Shown here in pieces: positions 10,163 to 17,451 of a stretch of 64,000 bases of DNA. Under the pieces are notes generated by a model, which worked only from the letters and a program-made list of their open reading frames with translations, ran no database searches and had not been told where the DNA came from. Source of the DNA: Leifsonia sp. fls2-241-R2A-40a (GTDB taxonomy: Bacteria > Actinomycetota > Actinomycetes > Actinomycetales > Microbacteriaceae); NCBI RefSeq assembly GCF_030209575.1, contig NZ_JARVRS010000001.1, forward strand, positions 2,666,001 through 2,730,000. The letters run 5' to 3'. Positions within the stretch are counted from its first letter, which is position 1. Each line of letters starts with the position of its first letter. The position numbers and the translations under genes were made by a program.

Positions 10163-10909
10163 ATGCGATCCCGAAACCAGCGCGACCTCCACGCGGCCTC
10201 TTTCGACCGGGCCGCCGACGTCTACGACGCCGCCCGTCCGTCGTATCCGGCCGACGCTGTGACCTGGCTGACGGAGGGGATCGAGGGTCCCGTCCTCGAC
10301 CTCGGGGCGGGCACGGGCAAGCTCACCGCATCCCTCGTCGACCGGGGTTTCGATGTCACGGCGGTTGATCCGTCGCCGGAGATGCTGCGTGTGCTCGCGG
10401 ACCGGGTCGAGTCGGTCGACGCCCGTGAAGGGACCGCCGAGCGCATCCCCTCTGCCGATGCCGCCTTCGGTCTGGCGGTCGTCGCGCAGGCGTGGCACTG
10501 GGTGGATGCCGACCGCGCCATCCCCGAGGTCGCGCGCGTGTTGCGTCCCGGAGGCCGGATCGGACTGGTCTGGAACGAGCGCGACGAGAGCGTCGCCTGG
10601 GTGAAGGAGCTCGGCGAGCTGATGGATGCGGGATCCGCCGCGTTCGACGACGAGTCAGAACCCGAGCTGGCGCCGCCGTTCGGCCCGCTGGAGCGGCACG
10701 AGACGCGATGGGTGCAGGCGCTGACCGTCGACGGGCTGCTCGACCTCGCGCGGTCGCGCAGCTACTTCATCACCAAGGATCCGGACGCCCAGGCCGCGGT
10801 CATCCAGTCGCTGCGACGGCTGGCGCGCGAGCATCCCGATCTCGCGGGCCGCGACACCTTCGAGCTGCCGTACGTGACCCGCAGCTACCGAGCCACGCGC
10901 GAGGGCTGA
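10163..10909 (+). CDS. Class I SAM-dependent methyltransferase
   Basis: The 248-residue product has a methyltransferase type 11 fold. SAM-binding motif I is VLDLGAGTGKLTASL (about residues 45-59), followed by FDVTAVDPSPEML and AQAWHWVDADRAIPEVARVLRPGG. The opening FDRAADVYDAARPSYP is typical of small actinobacterial methyltransferases of unknown substrate. It stands alone between the exonuclease and ychF, so context does not suggest a target. The frame runs far upstream without a credible start; ATG at 10163 follows a leaderless -10 box. Confidence 0.88.
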   Translation: MRSRNQRDLHAASFDRAADVYDAARPSYPADAVTWLTEGIEGPVLDLGAGTGKLTASLVDRGFDVTAVDPSPEMLRVLADRVESVDAREGTAERIPSADAAFGLAVVAQAWHWVDADRAIPEVARVLRPGGRIGLVWNERDESVAWVKELGELMDAGSAAFDDESEPELAPPFGPLERHETRWVQALTVDGLLDLARSRSYFITKDPDAQAAVIQSLRRLAREHPDLAGRDTFELPYVTRSYRATREG

Positions 10910-10950
10910 CCGTGCACCGGCCGCCGGGCGTGCGCCTCCCTCCCGGCCCG

Positions 10951-10956
10951 TAGAAT
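10951..10956 (+). promoter_or_regulatory. Probable -10 of ychF (leaderless)
   Basis: TAGAAT ends eight bases before the GTG start at 10965. The distance predicts a transcript that begins at or within two bases of the start codon. Confidence 0.5.
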
Positions 10957-10964
10957 GGACGACC

Positions 10965-12038
10965 GTGGCTCTCACTATCGGAATCGTCGGGCTGCCCAAT
11001 GTGGGCAAGTCCACCCTGTTCAACGCGCTGACCAAGAACGACGCTCTGGCGGCGAACTACCCGTTCGCGACCATCGAGCCGAATGTCGGCGTGGTGAACC
11101 TGCCCGACCCGCGGCTCGACCGCCTGGCCGAGCTGTTCCACAGTGAGCGCATCGTGCCCGCTCCCGTGTCGTTCGTCGACATCGCCGGCATCGTGAAGGG
11201 CGCCAGCGAGGGGGAGGGGCTCGGCAACAAGTTCCTCGCCAACATCCGTGAGGCCGACGCCATCGCGCAGGTCGTGCGCGGTTTCAGCGACGCGGATGTG
11301 GTGCACGTCGCCGGCAAGACCGACCCCGCCGGCGACATGGAGACCATCAACACCGAGCTCATCCTCGCTGACCTGCAGACCCTCGAGAAGGCGGAGCAGC
11401 GGTACGAGAAGGAGGTCAAGGGACGCAAGCTGGAGCCCGTCGTGCTCGAGACCGCGCGCGCCGCGATCGAGTACCTCAACTCCGGCAAGCCGCTGTCGAC
11501 GTCGTCCATCGACCTCGAGCCGGTGCGCGAGTTGGGCCTCCTCACCGCGAAGCCGTTCATCTACGTCTTCAACGTGGACGAGGACGTCCTGACCGACGAA
11601 TCCCGCCGCGCCGAGCTGGCCGCCCTGGTCGCGCCCGCGCAGGCCGTCTTCCTCGACGCCAAGCTGGAGTCCGAGCTGATCGACCTGGACCCCGAGGACG
11701 CGGCCGAGCTGCTCGCTTCCACCGGCCAGGAGGAGTCCGGCCTCGACCAGCTGGCCCGCATCGGCTTCGACACGCTGGGCCTCCAGACCTACCTGACCGC
11801 CGGCCCCAAGGAGTCGCGCGCGTGGACGGTCCCCAAGGGCGCGAAGGCCCCGCAGGCCGCGGGCGTCATCCACACCGACTTCGAGAAGGGCTTCATCAAG
11901 GCAGAGGTCATCTCCTTCGACGACCTGATGGACGCCGGAAGCATCGCCGAGGCCCGCTCCCGCGGCAAGGCCCGCATGGAGGGCAAGGACTACGTCATGC
12001 AGGACGGCGACGTGGTGGAGTTCCGCTTCAACGTGTAG
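10965..12038 (+). CDS. ychF: Redox-regulated ATPase/GTPase YchF (Obg family)
   Basis: YchF is a conserved Obg-family P-loop NTPase that binds ribosomes and prefers ATP in many species. The 357-residue protein has the P-loop GLPNVGKS (residues 9-16), the Obg region VSFVDIAGIVKGASEGEGLG, a helical insert, and a C-terminal TGS domain ending in GDVVEFRFNV. Length and motifs are normal. Its last 35 bases, including the stop codon region, are repeated in diverged form at 14291 (see repeat entries). No partner gene is adjacent. Confidence 0.96.
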   Translation: MALTIGIVGLPNVGKSTLFNALTKNDALAANYPFATIEPNVGVVNLPDPRLDRLAELFHSERIVPAPVSFVDIAGIVKGASEGEGLGNKFLANIREADAIAQVVRGFSDADVVHVAGKTDPAGDMETINTELILADLQTLEKAEQRYEKEVKGRKLEPVVLETARAAIEYLNSGKPLSTSSIDLEPVRELGLLTAKPFIYVFNVDEDVLTDESRRAELAALVAPAQAVFLDAKLESELIDLDPEDAAELLASTGQEESGLDQLARIGFDTLGLQTYLTAGPKESRAWTVPKGAKAPQAAGVIHTDFEKGFIKAEVISFDDLMDAGSIAEARSRGKARMEGKDYVMQDGDVVEFRFNV

Positions 12039-12193
12039 CTGACCTGGGTTTCGCTTCGACGTCGAAAACGGAGGAGATCAGCGCCGGGTGGACGGGAATC
12101 GTCCTCCGTTCGCTGCGTTCGGGCGGGGTCTCGACGGCGATTTCCTCCCTCCATCGCGGTGCATTGAGGCGGTAGTGAGAAGCTGGCGGCATG
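12004..12193. repeat. Direct repeat copy A: ychF 3' end plus downstream segment
   Basis: This 190-base stretch covers the last 35 bases of ychF and about 155 bases of intergenic DNA. It is matched, at roughly 80 % by eye with a few small gaps, by 14291-14474 in the same orientation. Both copies contain a dyad (AACGGAGGA and TCCTCCGTT), the stretch GCGATTTCCTCCCT and the end GCGGCATG. The copies bracket the cell-wall-binding gene. Confidence 0.8.
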
Positions 12194-12463
12194 TCGCTGA
12201 AGCTCAGCTCCGCCGACGGTTCGGCGCGGCTCTTCGAGGCGGCGTTCGCCAGAATCCCGACCGCGAAGACTGCGAATTCGCTTTGTCGCGATTCGCCTCG
12301 ACTGCCCGGAGTGCGGTGGCTAGGAAGTTCATTTTTGTCGCCCGATCACGGTGGGTAGCTGCCGAACTGGGTAGTCGTGTTCATTCCGTCGTTTTGCCGG
12401 CCACATCCCCGCTAGGCTGACGTCGCCCGGCGTGGCCGCCGGCTGAGCAGGGGGAGTCGGCCG
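12194..12463 (+). promoter_or_regulatory. Upstream region of the cell-wall-binding gene
   Basis: With copy A this makes a 425-base stretch without a convincing gene. A frame of about 55 codons begins at the ATG at 12191 but shows no recognisable features and I do not call it. TAGGCT at 12413-12418 is a good -10 candidate, and GGGGGAG precedes the start at 12464 by seven bases. Base composition here is less GC-rich than in the flanks. Confidence 0.4.
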
Positions 12464-14272
12464 ATGCGGTCAGGGGTTTATCGGCGTTCGGCCATTTCAG
12501 CGATCGTGGTCGCCGGCATCTGTGCCGTATTCGCACCCGTCGGCGTTTCGGCGGCGACAGCCGCCCCTGCGAACACGTCGACGTACACGATCGGTGTTCC
12601 TTCCGACCCATACACCGGAGGGACGAGCGGAGATTTCACGGTGCTCGACAACCCGATCACCCCGCAGACGACGTCGATCACGTTCGGCCTCCCGACGGGG
12701 GAATGGCAGCGTCGCGGGATCACGCAGGCAACCCTCATGTTGTCTGGCGCCACCGGTGAGAACTGGTCGGGATTCGCCACAATCGATGCGAAGGCGAACT
12801 CCGTCACCTTTGCTGTGCTGAACGGAGTCTCCACGGGGACGGTGATACATCCGGATGCCGGCGTGGACGAGTTCGAATTGCGCGGCTATTCATCTCCGGC
12901 TGCATCGGTGCCGTTCCCTCCCGCCGAGCGTGATCACGCTTCGCCCGATTACGAATTCAGCCTCCGCGGAACAATTCCTGTGGTCAGCACCGCGGGTCCA
13001 TCAGCGCTTCATGAATCCCTGGACCGTGGGCGGACCGGTGACCGCGTCAGCGACTATAGAGATTACTGGGCCGTGCCGACGGACCGTGTCCAGGTCAAAC
13101 GAGGAGACACGATCCGGGTCGTCGGACCTGCCGGATTCTTCTCCGGCGCCTGGGATGCCTACCTTGAGGGCGAGATGGGTCAAGCATGGGATGCCGTTGC
13201 TCTCACCCCGAGAATCAGTGCCGACCTGTCCACGCTGACAGTGACCGTGCCGCCTTCTGCCGACTTCACACCCTTCTTCTCGTCGCAATACCGTCCACTG
13301 ATGCCTGAACTCGACCTGATCAAGGCGGATCGTAGCTCAGTCGTCGAATCGCCCGTCATGGTGACCAATCCCAAGCCGGTCACCGTTACCCGCCTCGCCG
13401 GTGCAGACCGTTACGCGACTGCGGTCGCACTGTCTAAGGCAGGCTTCCCGTCTTCGGCGCCGACGGTCGTCGTCGCGACCGGCGCGAACTTCCCGGACGC
13501 CCTTGCGGCGGGGCCCGTCGCCGGATTCGTGAACGGCCCTCTGCTGCTGACGGCACCCGGAGCGCTCCGCGCGGACGTCTCCGCAGAGATCACGCGACTG
13601 AAGCCGTCGAAGATCATCGTCGTCGGTGGCGTCAACGTCGTCTCCGATGCCGTGGAACGGGAGTTGCGCGCCCTGGCGCCGACCGTCGTCCGCATCGCGG
13701 GTAGCAACCGCGAGGAGACGGCCGAAAAGCTGGTGGATTCCGTCTTCGCCTCGGCGCCTCACGTGCTGATGGCGACGGCCAACAACTTCCCCGACGCGCT
13801 GGCCGGGGCGACTGCGGCCGATTCGATCATCGGGCCGCTGCTGCTCGTGGACGGAAACGCATCCGCCATCGACGATGCGACCCGAGCCACCCTGCAGCGC
13901 CTGGGGACCACCGACGTGACCCTCGTCGGCGGACCAGCGGCGATCAGCCCCCAGCTGGAGGAGAGTGTGAGGGCCTTCGCGCGGGTGGACCGCGCGGCGG
14001 GCGCAGACCGGTACGGGACCGCCGTCGCCGTGGCCCAAAGCATCTTCCCCACCAGCTACAACGCCTTCCTCGCTACCGGAAGCAACTTCCCTGACGCTCT
14101 CGCCGAGTCGTCGCTCGCCACCACACAGATGGGCCCGCTGTTCACCACCCCGTCGACATGCGTGCCTGCCGCGACCAAGGCGGAGATCCAGTGGCTCGGC
14201 ATCTCCAACGTCGTGCTGATCGGTGGGCCCGCTGCGCTGGGACCCGGCGTGGCTGCCCTACGGACCTGCTGA
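12464..14272 (+). CDS. Secreted protein with three cell-wall-binding repeats (CWB2)
   Basis: The 602-residue product has a Sec signal peptide (residues 1 to about 34, ending near AATAAPA), an unrecognised N-terminal domain (about 35-305), and three C-terminal repeats of about 97 residues. Each repeat opens with a version of RLAGADRYATA and carries a NFPDALA and a VGG motif (TGANFPDALAAGP, TANNFPDALAGAT, TGSNFPDALAESS). This is the CWB2 (PF04122) arrangement that anchors proteins to the cell wall. The N-terminal part presumably carries the specific function. The gene lies between two direct repeats, and its lower GC than the neighbours suggests acquisition. Confidence 0.9.
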   Translation: MRSGVYRRSAISAIVVAGICAVFAPVGVSAATAAPANTSTYTIGVPSDPYTGGTSGDFTVLDNPITPQTTSITFGLPTGEWQRRGITQATLMLSGATGENWSGFATIDAKANSVTFAVLNGVSTGTVIHPDAGVDEFELRGYSSPAASVPFPPAERDHASPDYEFSLRGTIPVVSTAGPSALHESLDRGRTGDRVSDYRDYWAVPTDRVQVKRGDTIRVVGPAGFFSGAWDAYLEGEMGQAWDAVALTPRISADLSTLTVTVPPSADFTPFFSSQYRPLMPELDLIKADRSSVVESPVMVTNPKPVTVTRLAGADRYATAVALSKAGFPSSAPTVVVATGANFPDALAAGPVAGFVNGPLLLTAPGALRADVSAEITRLKPSKIIVVGGVNVVSDAVERELRALAPTVVRIAGSNREETAEKLVDSVFASAPHVLMATANNFPDALAGATAADSIIGPLLLVDGNASAIDDATRATLQRLGTTDVTLVGGPAAISPQLEESVRAFARVDRAAGADRYGTAVAVAQSIFPTSYNAFLATGSNFPDALAESSLATTQMGPLFTTPSTCVPAATKAEIQWLGISNVVLIGGPAALGPGVAALRTC

Positions 14273-14290
14273 TTCGGGCTGACTCTCCCT

Positions 14291-14474
14291 ACGGCGACGT
14301 GGTCGAGTTCCACCGCAACGTGAAGCTGACCCTGGTCTCGCGCCGCCGAAAACGGAGGAGATGAGCGCCGGGCGGGTGGAAAACCTCCTCCGTTCCCTGC
14401 GTTCGGCCGGTCTCTCGGAAGCGATTTCCTCCCTGATCGCGGTTCATCAGGCGGCGGTGAGAAGATGCGGCATG
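14291..14474. repeat. Direct repeat copy B: decayed ychF tail plus downstream segment
   Basis: This is the second copy of the segment at 12004-12193. It begins with ACGGCGACGTGGTCGAGTTC, which corresponds to the codons for the YchF C-terminus (GDVVEF). The ychF stop codon has become AAG here, so the copy is not functional as a gene end. It starts 18 bases after the stop of the cell-wall-binding gene. Confidence 0.8.
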
Positions 14475-14479
14475 CCGGG

Positions 14480-15025
14480 CTAGTCCTCCCACGTCCGCCG
14501 CACCGCCGCCTTCGTCCCGGTGACGAGGCTGCGCGGAGGGACGTCGTCGGCGACGACCGCGCCGGCGGCGATGACGGAATCCCGTCCGATGGTGACCCCG
14601 GGGAGGATGGTCGCGCCGGCGCCGATCCACACGTTCTCGTGCACGTCGATCGGGCCGCCGGTCAGCCAGATCCGGCGATCGGCCGTGTCGACGGGATGAC
14701 CCACCGTGATGAAGGTGGCCCGGGGAGCCACCATGACGCGCTCGGCGAGCCGGATGCCGGCGTAGTCGAGGAACGTGCAGTTCTGGTTGATGAAGACCCG
14801 GTCGGCCAGCTCGAGATTGCGGCCGTGATCGGTGAAGAACGGCGGGTAGATCGTCACGCCGGACCCGAGCGGCCGGCCGAGGATCTGCGCGAAGAGTTCG
14901 GCCTTTCCCGCTTCGTCGTCGAAGGGCAGCACGTTGAGGCGCGACGTGAGCGCGGTCACTTCGAGCACGCGACGGGACATCGCCTGGAACTCCGGGCTGT
15001 GGATGCGCATGAGCAGGCCGGACAT
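14480..15025 (-). CDS. Sugar O-acetyltransferase (maltose/galactoside acetyltransferase type)
   Basis: The 181-residue protein is a left-handed beta-helix hexapeptide acetyltransferase of the Maa/LacA type, which transfers acetyl from acetyl-CoA to a sugar hydroxyl. It shows NVLPFDDEAGKAELFAQILG at the N-terminal cap, VFINQNCTFLDYAGIRLAE, the active-site histidine in FITVGHPVD, and hexapeptide turns in IGAGATILPGVTIGRDSVIA. I chose ATG at 15025, with GAGG eight bases before it; a longer frame to 15094 lacks such a site. It diverges from 15136. Confidence 0.9.
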   Translation of the reverse strand: MSGLLMRIHSPEFQAMSRRVLEVTALTSRLNVLPFDDEAGKAELFAQILGRPLGSGVTIYPPFFTDHGRNLELADRVFINQNCTFLDYAGIRLAERVMVAPRATFITVGHPVDTADRRIWLTGGPIDVHENVWIGAGATILPGVTIGRDSVIAAGAVVADDVPPRSLVTGTKAAVRRTWED

Positions 15026-15135
15026 CACATGATCCTCGCGCTGCGACGGCGGGCGGCGAAGCGGACACGCCTGGGCGAGCGAAGGCGACGGCACCGCGCT
15101 ACGGTGGGTCGGAACGCCGCATCCCAGGAGGAACC

Positions 15136-15597
15136 ATGCCCTACGTCGTCGACTTCGAGAACGTCTCCACCGTCGGACTGGAGTCGTCGCCGGTCGCGGA
15201 CGCAGCCGCCGGGCTGCGCGCGAACGAGGCGCGCTACTTCCGGAACAAGTACGAGCACACGTTCACGGTCGGGACCGCGGAGGAAGAAGCGGCGGCGGTG
15301 GACCGGGTGGCGCGCATCCTGAAGGACGAGCGCGGCATCGTCATCGCGTCGCGTCCGCTCGAAGCGACCGACTTCGAGGTCGACGGGATCCGCATGACCT
15401 ACGTCTTCTACGAGTCGGGCCTCTCGATCAACGTCATGTACACGCTGGCGGAGGGCGGCAAGCGCGCGGTCGGCTTCAAGCTCTCCGACGGGATGGACGT
15501 GCCGGAGGAGCTGTCGGCTTTCAAGTTCGCGCGCCAGCGGTCGAAGCTCGCGGGCACAATCCGCGGGTCCTACTTCGTGATCAAGAGCGAATACTGA
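15136..15597 (+). CDS. Conserved hypothetical protein
   Basis: I do not recognise a family with confidence. The 153-residue protein has no signal peptide or membrane segment. It contains VDFENVSTVGLESSPVADAA near the start, a mixed alpha/beta centre (IVIASRPLEATDF, YVFYESGLSINVMY) and a basic end (KFARQRSKLAGTIRGSY). The start is well supported by AGGAGGAACC directly upstream, and TACGGT at 15100-15105 is a possible -10. It diverges from the acetyltransferase gene and converges with the hydrolase gene. Confidence 0.75.
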   Translation: MPYVVDFENVSTVGLESSPVADAAAGLRANEARYFRNKYEHTFTVGTAEEEAAAVDRVARILKDERGIVIASRPLEATDFEVDGIRMTYVFYESGLSINVMYTLAEGGKRAVGFKLSDGMDVPEELSAFKFARQRSKLAGTIRGSYFVIKSEY

Positions 15598-15625
15598 CGG
15601 TCCGGTCGCGGCGTCCCGCCCGGCC

Positions 15626-16288
15626 TCACAGGAGGCCACGGACGAACTCCCCGACGGTCGTGGACATGAGGTCGCGCACGCCCGCGGCACCCAGCGGCGA
15701 GGCCTTCGGCACCTTCATCCCGTGATCGGCGCCGGGCACCTCCACGATCCGGATGCGCGCATCCGCGCCGACTCCGGCTGCCCCGACCTCCGCGGCCAGC
15801 GCCGCCGCGCTCCCGAACGTGTCCCCGCCGCCCTGGAGCACCACGACCGGCACGACCGGTTCGAGCAGCTCTTCCAGCCGCGACGCATCCGGCTTTCCCG
15901 GCGGATGCAACGGGAACGCGAGACAGACCACTCCCGCCGCATCCACTGCGGCTGCGGTCCGGCAGGCCACGCGCGCGCCTGCGCTCCGGCCGCCCACGAC
16001 GACCGGCAGCCCGGCCGCCAGCTCGCGCACCCGCGGCGCGGTCTCCGTCCACGCGATGTCCAGGGTCGCCGGGCGGGCCGCGACGCGCTTGCCTGCGACG
16101 CGCCACGGTTGCTCGTAACGGACGACGGTGATCCCCTCGGCAGGCAGCCGCGACGCCAGCACGGACAGGTCGACCGCGTCGATTCCGCCGCCCGCGCCGT
16201 GACCGAGCCACAGGACAGCCGCGGGGTGCTCGGCGGCGGAGACCGTCAACCGGCCGAGGCCGACGGACGTGGGGACATCGATCTGCAT
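15626..16288 (-). CDS. Alpha/beta hydrolase (KANL3/Tex30-like, dienelactone hydrolase fold)
   Basis: The 220-residue protein has an alpha/beta hydrolase fold. LWLGHGAGGG marks the oxyanion region, GGRSAGARVA holds the nucleophilic serine, and GADHGMK carries the catalytic histidine. This set matches the small KANL3/Tex30-type hydrolases, which are usually of unknown substrate. ATG at 16288 is chosen because TAGCGT lies exactly seven bases upstream, as at other leaderless starts here; the frame continues to 16432 but that part has no family features. Confidence 0.83.
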   Translation of the reverse strand: MQIDVPTSVGLGRLTVSAAEHPAAVLWLGHGAGGGIDAVDLSVLASRLPAEGITVVRYEQPWRVAGKRVAARPATLDIAWTETAPRVRELAAGLPVVVGGRSAGARVACRTAAAVDAAGVVCLAFPLHPPGKPDASRLEELLEPVVPVVVLQGGGDTFGSAAALAAEVGAAGVGADARIRIVEVPGADHGMKVPKASPLGAAGVRDLMSTTVGEFVRGLL

Positions 16289-16295
16289 GTCGACG

Positions 16296-16301
16296 ACGCT
16301 A
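16296..16301 (-). promoter_or_regulatory. Probable -10 of the hydrolase gene (leaderless)
   Basis: On the minus strand TAGCGT ends seven bases before the ATG at 16288, with no Shine-Dalgarno sequence between. Confidence 0.45.
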
Positions 16302-16477
16302 CCGGGTCCGCCCTCGTACCGGCGGGGGAGGGATCGGCCTGTGGAGAGCCCGTTCCTGTGGAGGGATTCCGCACACCTCGTGCCCTCACCGTCCAGAGCA
16401 CCCTTGCTTCCGGCGCCGCGCGGGCGGACCATGGAAGTGGCGAAGCGGGCGCCACGGGTCGGATGGGGAAGATCACG

Positions 16478-16666
16478 ATGGTCGCAGACTCACGGGTGTG
16501 CAGGGCGTGCGGAGGGCCGATCTCCGCCGAGCGGCGATTGGTGCCGACGTCGCGCGGTTCATGGGCAGTGGTGGCGGTGCCGGTGGGCTGCCGCAATCCG
16601 CTGTGTCCACTGTCGGGGACGGAGCAGCGCACCGCTCCGCCGGGGAGCGCCACGCTCGTCGCCTGA
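16478..16666 (+). CDS. Small zinc-ribbon-like protein
   Basis: This 62-residue frame lies in a 414-base gap between two leftward genes. It carries CRACG near the N-terminus and CRNPLC near the C-terminus, a spacing that could bind one zinc ion. GGGGAAG sits six bases before the chosen ATG; an in-frame ATG at 16463 has a poorer site. There are no membrane segments. I do not recognise a family. Its existence rests on the paired cysteines and the ribosome binding site. Confidence 0.5.
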   Translation: MVADSRVCRACGGPISAERRLVPTSRGSWAVVAVPVGCRNPLCPLSGTEQRTAPPGSATLVA

Positions 16667-16702
16667 CAGGCGAGAGACGAGAGGCGTGCGGCACGCGCGG
16701 CC

Positions 16703-17389
16703 TCACTCCACCGGCGCACCGGTCCGGACGGTCGTCACGCCGTCGAGCGCGGCCAATTGCGCGGCGAGCAGCTGGGTGTCGGCTGCGCTCGCACGGATCC
16801 GCACGCGGAGCTCGACGCCGTCAGGCCCCGTCGTCCGCCGGAGATCGTGGATGCTCGCCCGGGGGCCGGCGGCCTCGCACACGTCGACCACGCGCGCGAG
16901 CGTCTCGCCGCTGGTCGACGCTCGAACCGTCAGGACGGTCACGGAGGTCCGGCGCAGGACCCGCTCGGCGGTCGGGAGCGTTCCCACGGCGATCAGGTGC
17001 AGCAGCGTCCCGGCGACCGCGATCACCGGGAGGCCGGCCCCGCAGGCCATCCCCACCGCGGCCGTGACCCAGATGGATGCGGCGGTCGTCAGTCCCACCA
17101 CGTTTCCACGGTTGACGAAGATGACGCCGGCTCCGACGAAACCGATGCCGGTCACCACCTGCGCAGCGATGCGGGACGGGTCCGTCGTGGGCAGCCCCAG
17201 CGGTGCGAAGCCGTACGCCGAGACGAGGGTGAACAGGGCGGACCCCAGGCCGACCAGGATGTGCGTCCGCAGCCCCGCGCTCTTCAGCCGGCGCTCGCGC
17301 TCCACCCCGATGACCGCCGACAGCACGAACGCGAGGAGGAGCAGCAGCAGCTGCGTCCAGAGTTCCGTCCCACCCAGCCAGAGGGCCAT
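16703..17389 (-). CDS. MgtC/SapB family membrane protein
   Basis: The 228-residue protein has the MgtC layout: four or five membrane helices in the first 125 residues, with AFVLSAVIGVERERRLKSAGLRTH and GIGFVGAGVIFV characteristic of the family, then a soluble ACT-like domain (about 140-228). MgtC proteins are linked to growth in low magnesium and to control of the F-type ATPase. ATG at 17389 follows TAGACT by six bases. It is not in an operon with a magnesium transporter. Confidence 0.9.
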   Translation of the reverse strand: MALWLGGTELWTQLLLLLLAFVLSAVIGVERERRLKSAGLRTHILVGLGSALFTLVSAYGFAPLGLPTTDPSRIAAQVVTGIGFVGAGVIFVNRGNVVGLTTAASIWVTAAVGMACGAGLPVIAVAGTLLHLIAVGTLPTAERVLRRTSVTVLTVRASTSGETLARVVDVCEAAGPRASIHDLRRTTGPDGVELRVRIRASAADTQLLAAQLAALDGVTTVRTGAPVE

Positions 17390-17395
17390 GCGGGG

Positions 17396-17401
17396 AGTCT
17401 A
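17396..17401 (-). promoter_or_regulatory. Probable -10 of the MgtC gene (leaderless)
   Basis: On the minus strand TAGACT ends six bases before the ATG at 17389. Confidence 0.45.
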
Positions 17402-17451
17402 GGTTCGTCGGGCCTCCCGGCGCACCGCACATCTGCGGCCACCGGGGAGCC

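Noticed and set aside
12191-12358. A 55-codon frame just after repeat copy A
   Set aside because: There is no ribosome site or recognisable feature, and the matching position in copy B stops after two codons.
12039-12463. tRNA or integrase remnant at the ychF-tail repeat
   Set aside because: I looked for a cloverleaf or integrase motif on both strands and found none, so integration remains only a hypothesis.
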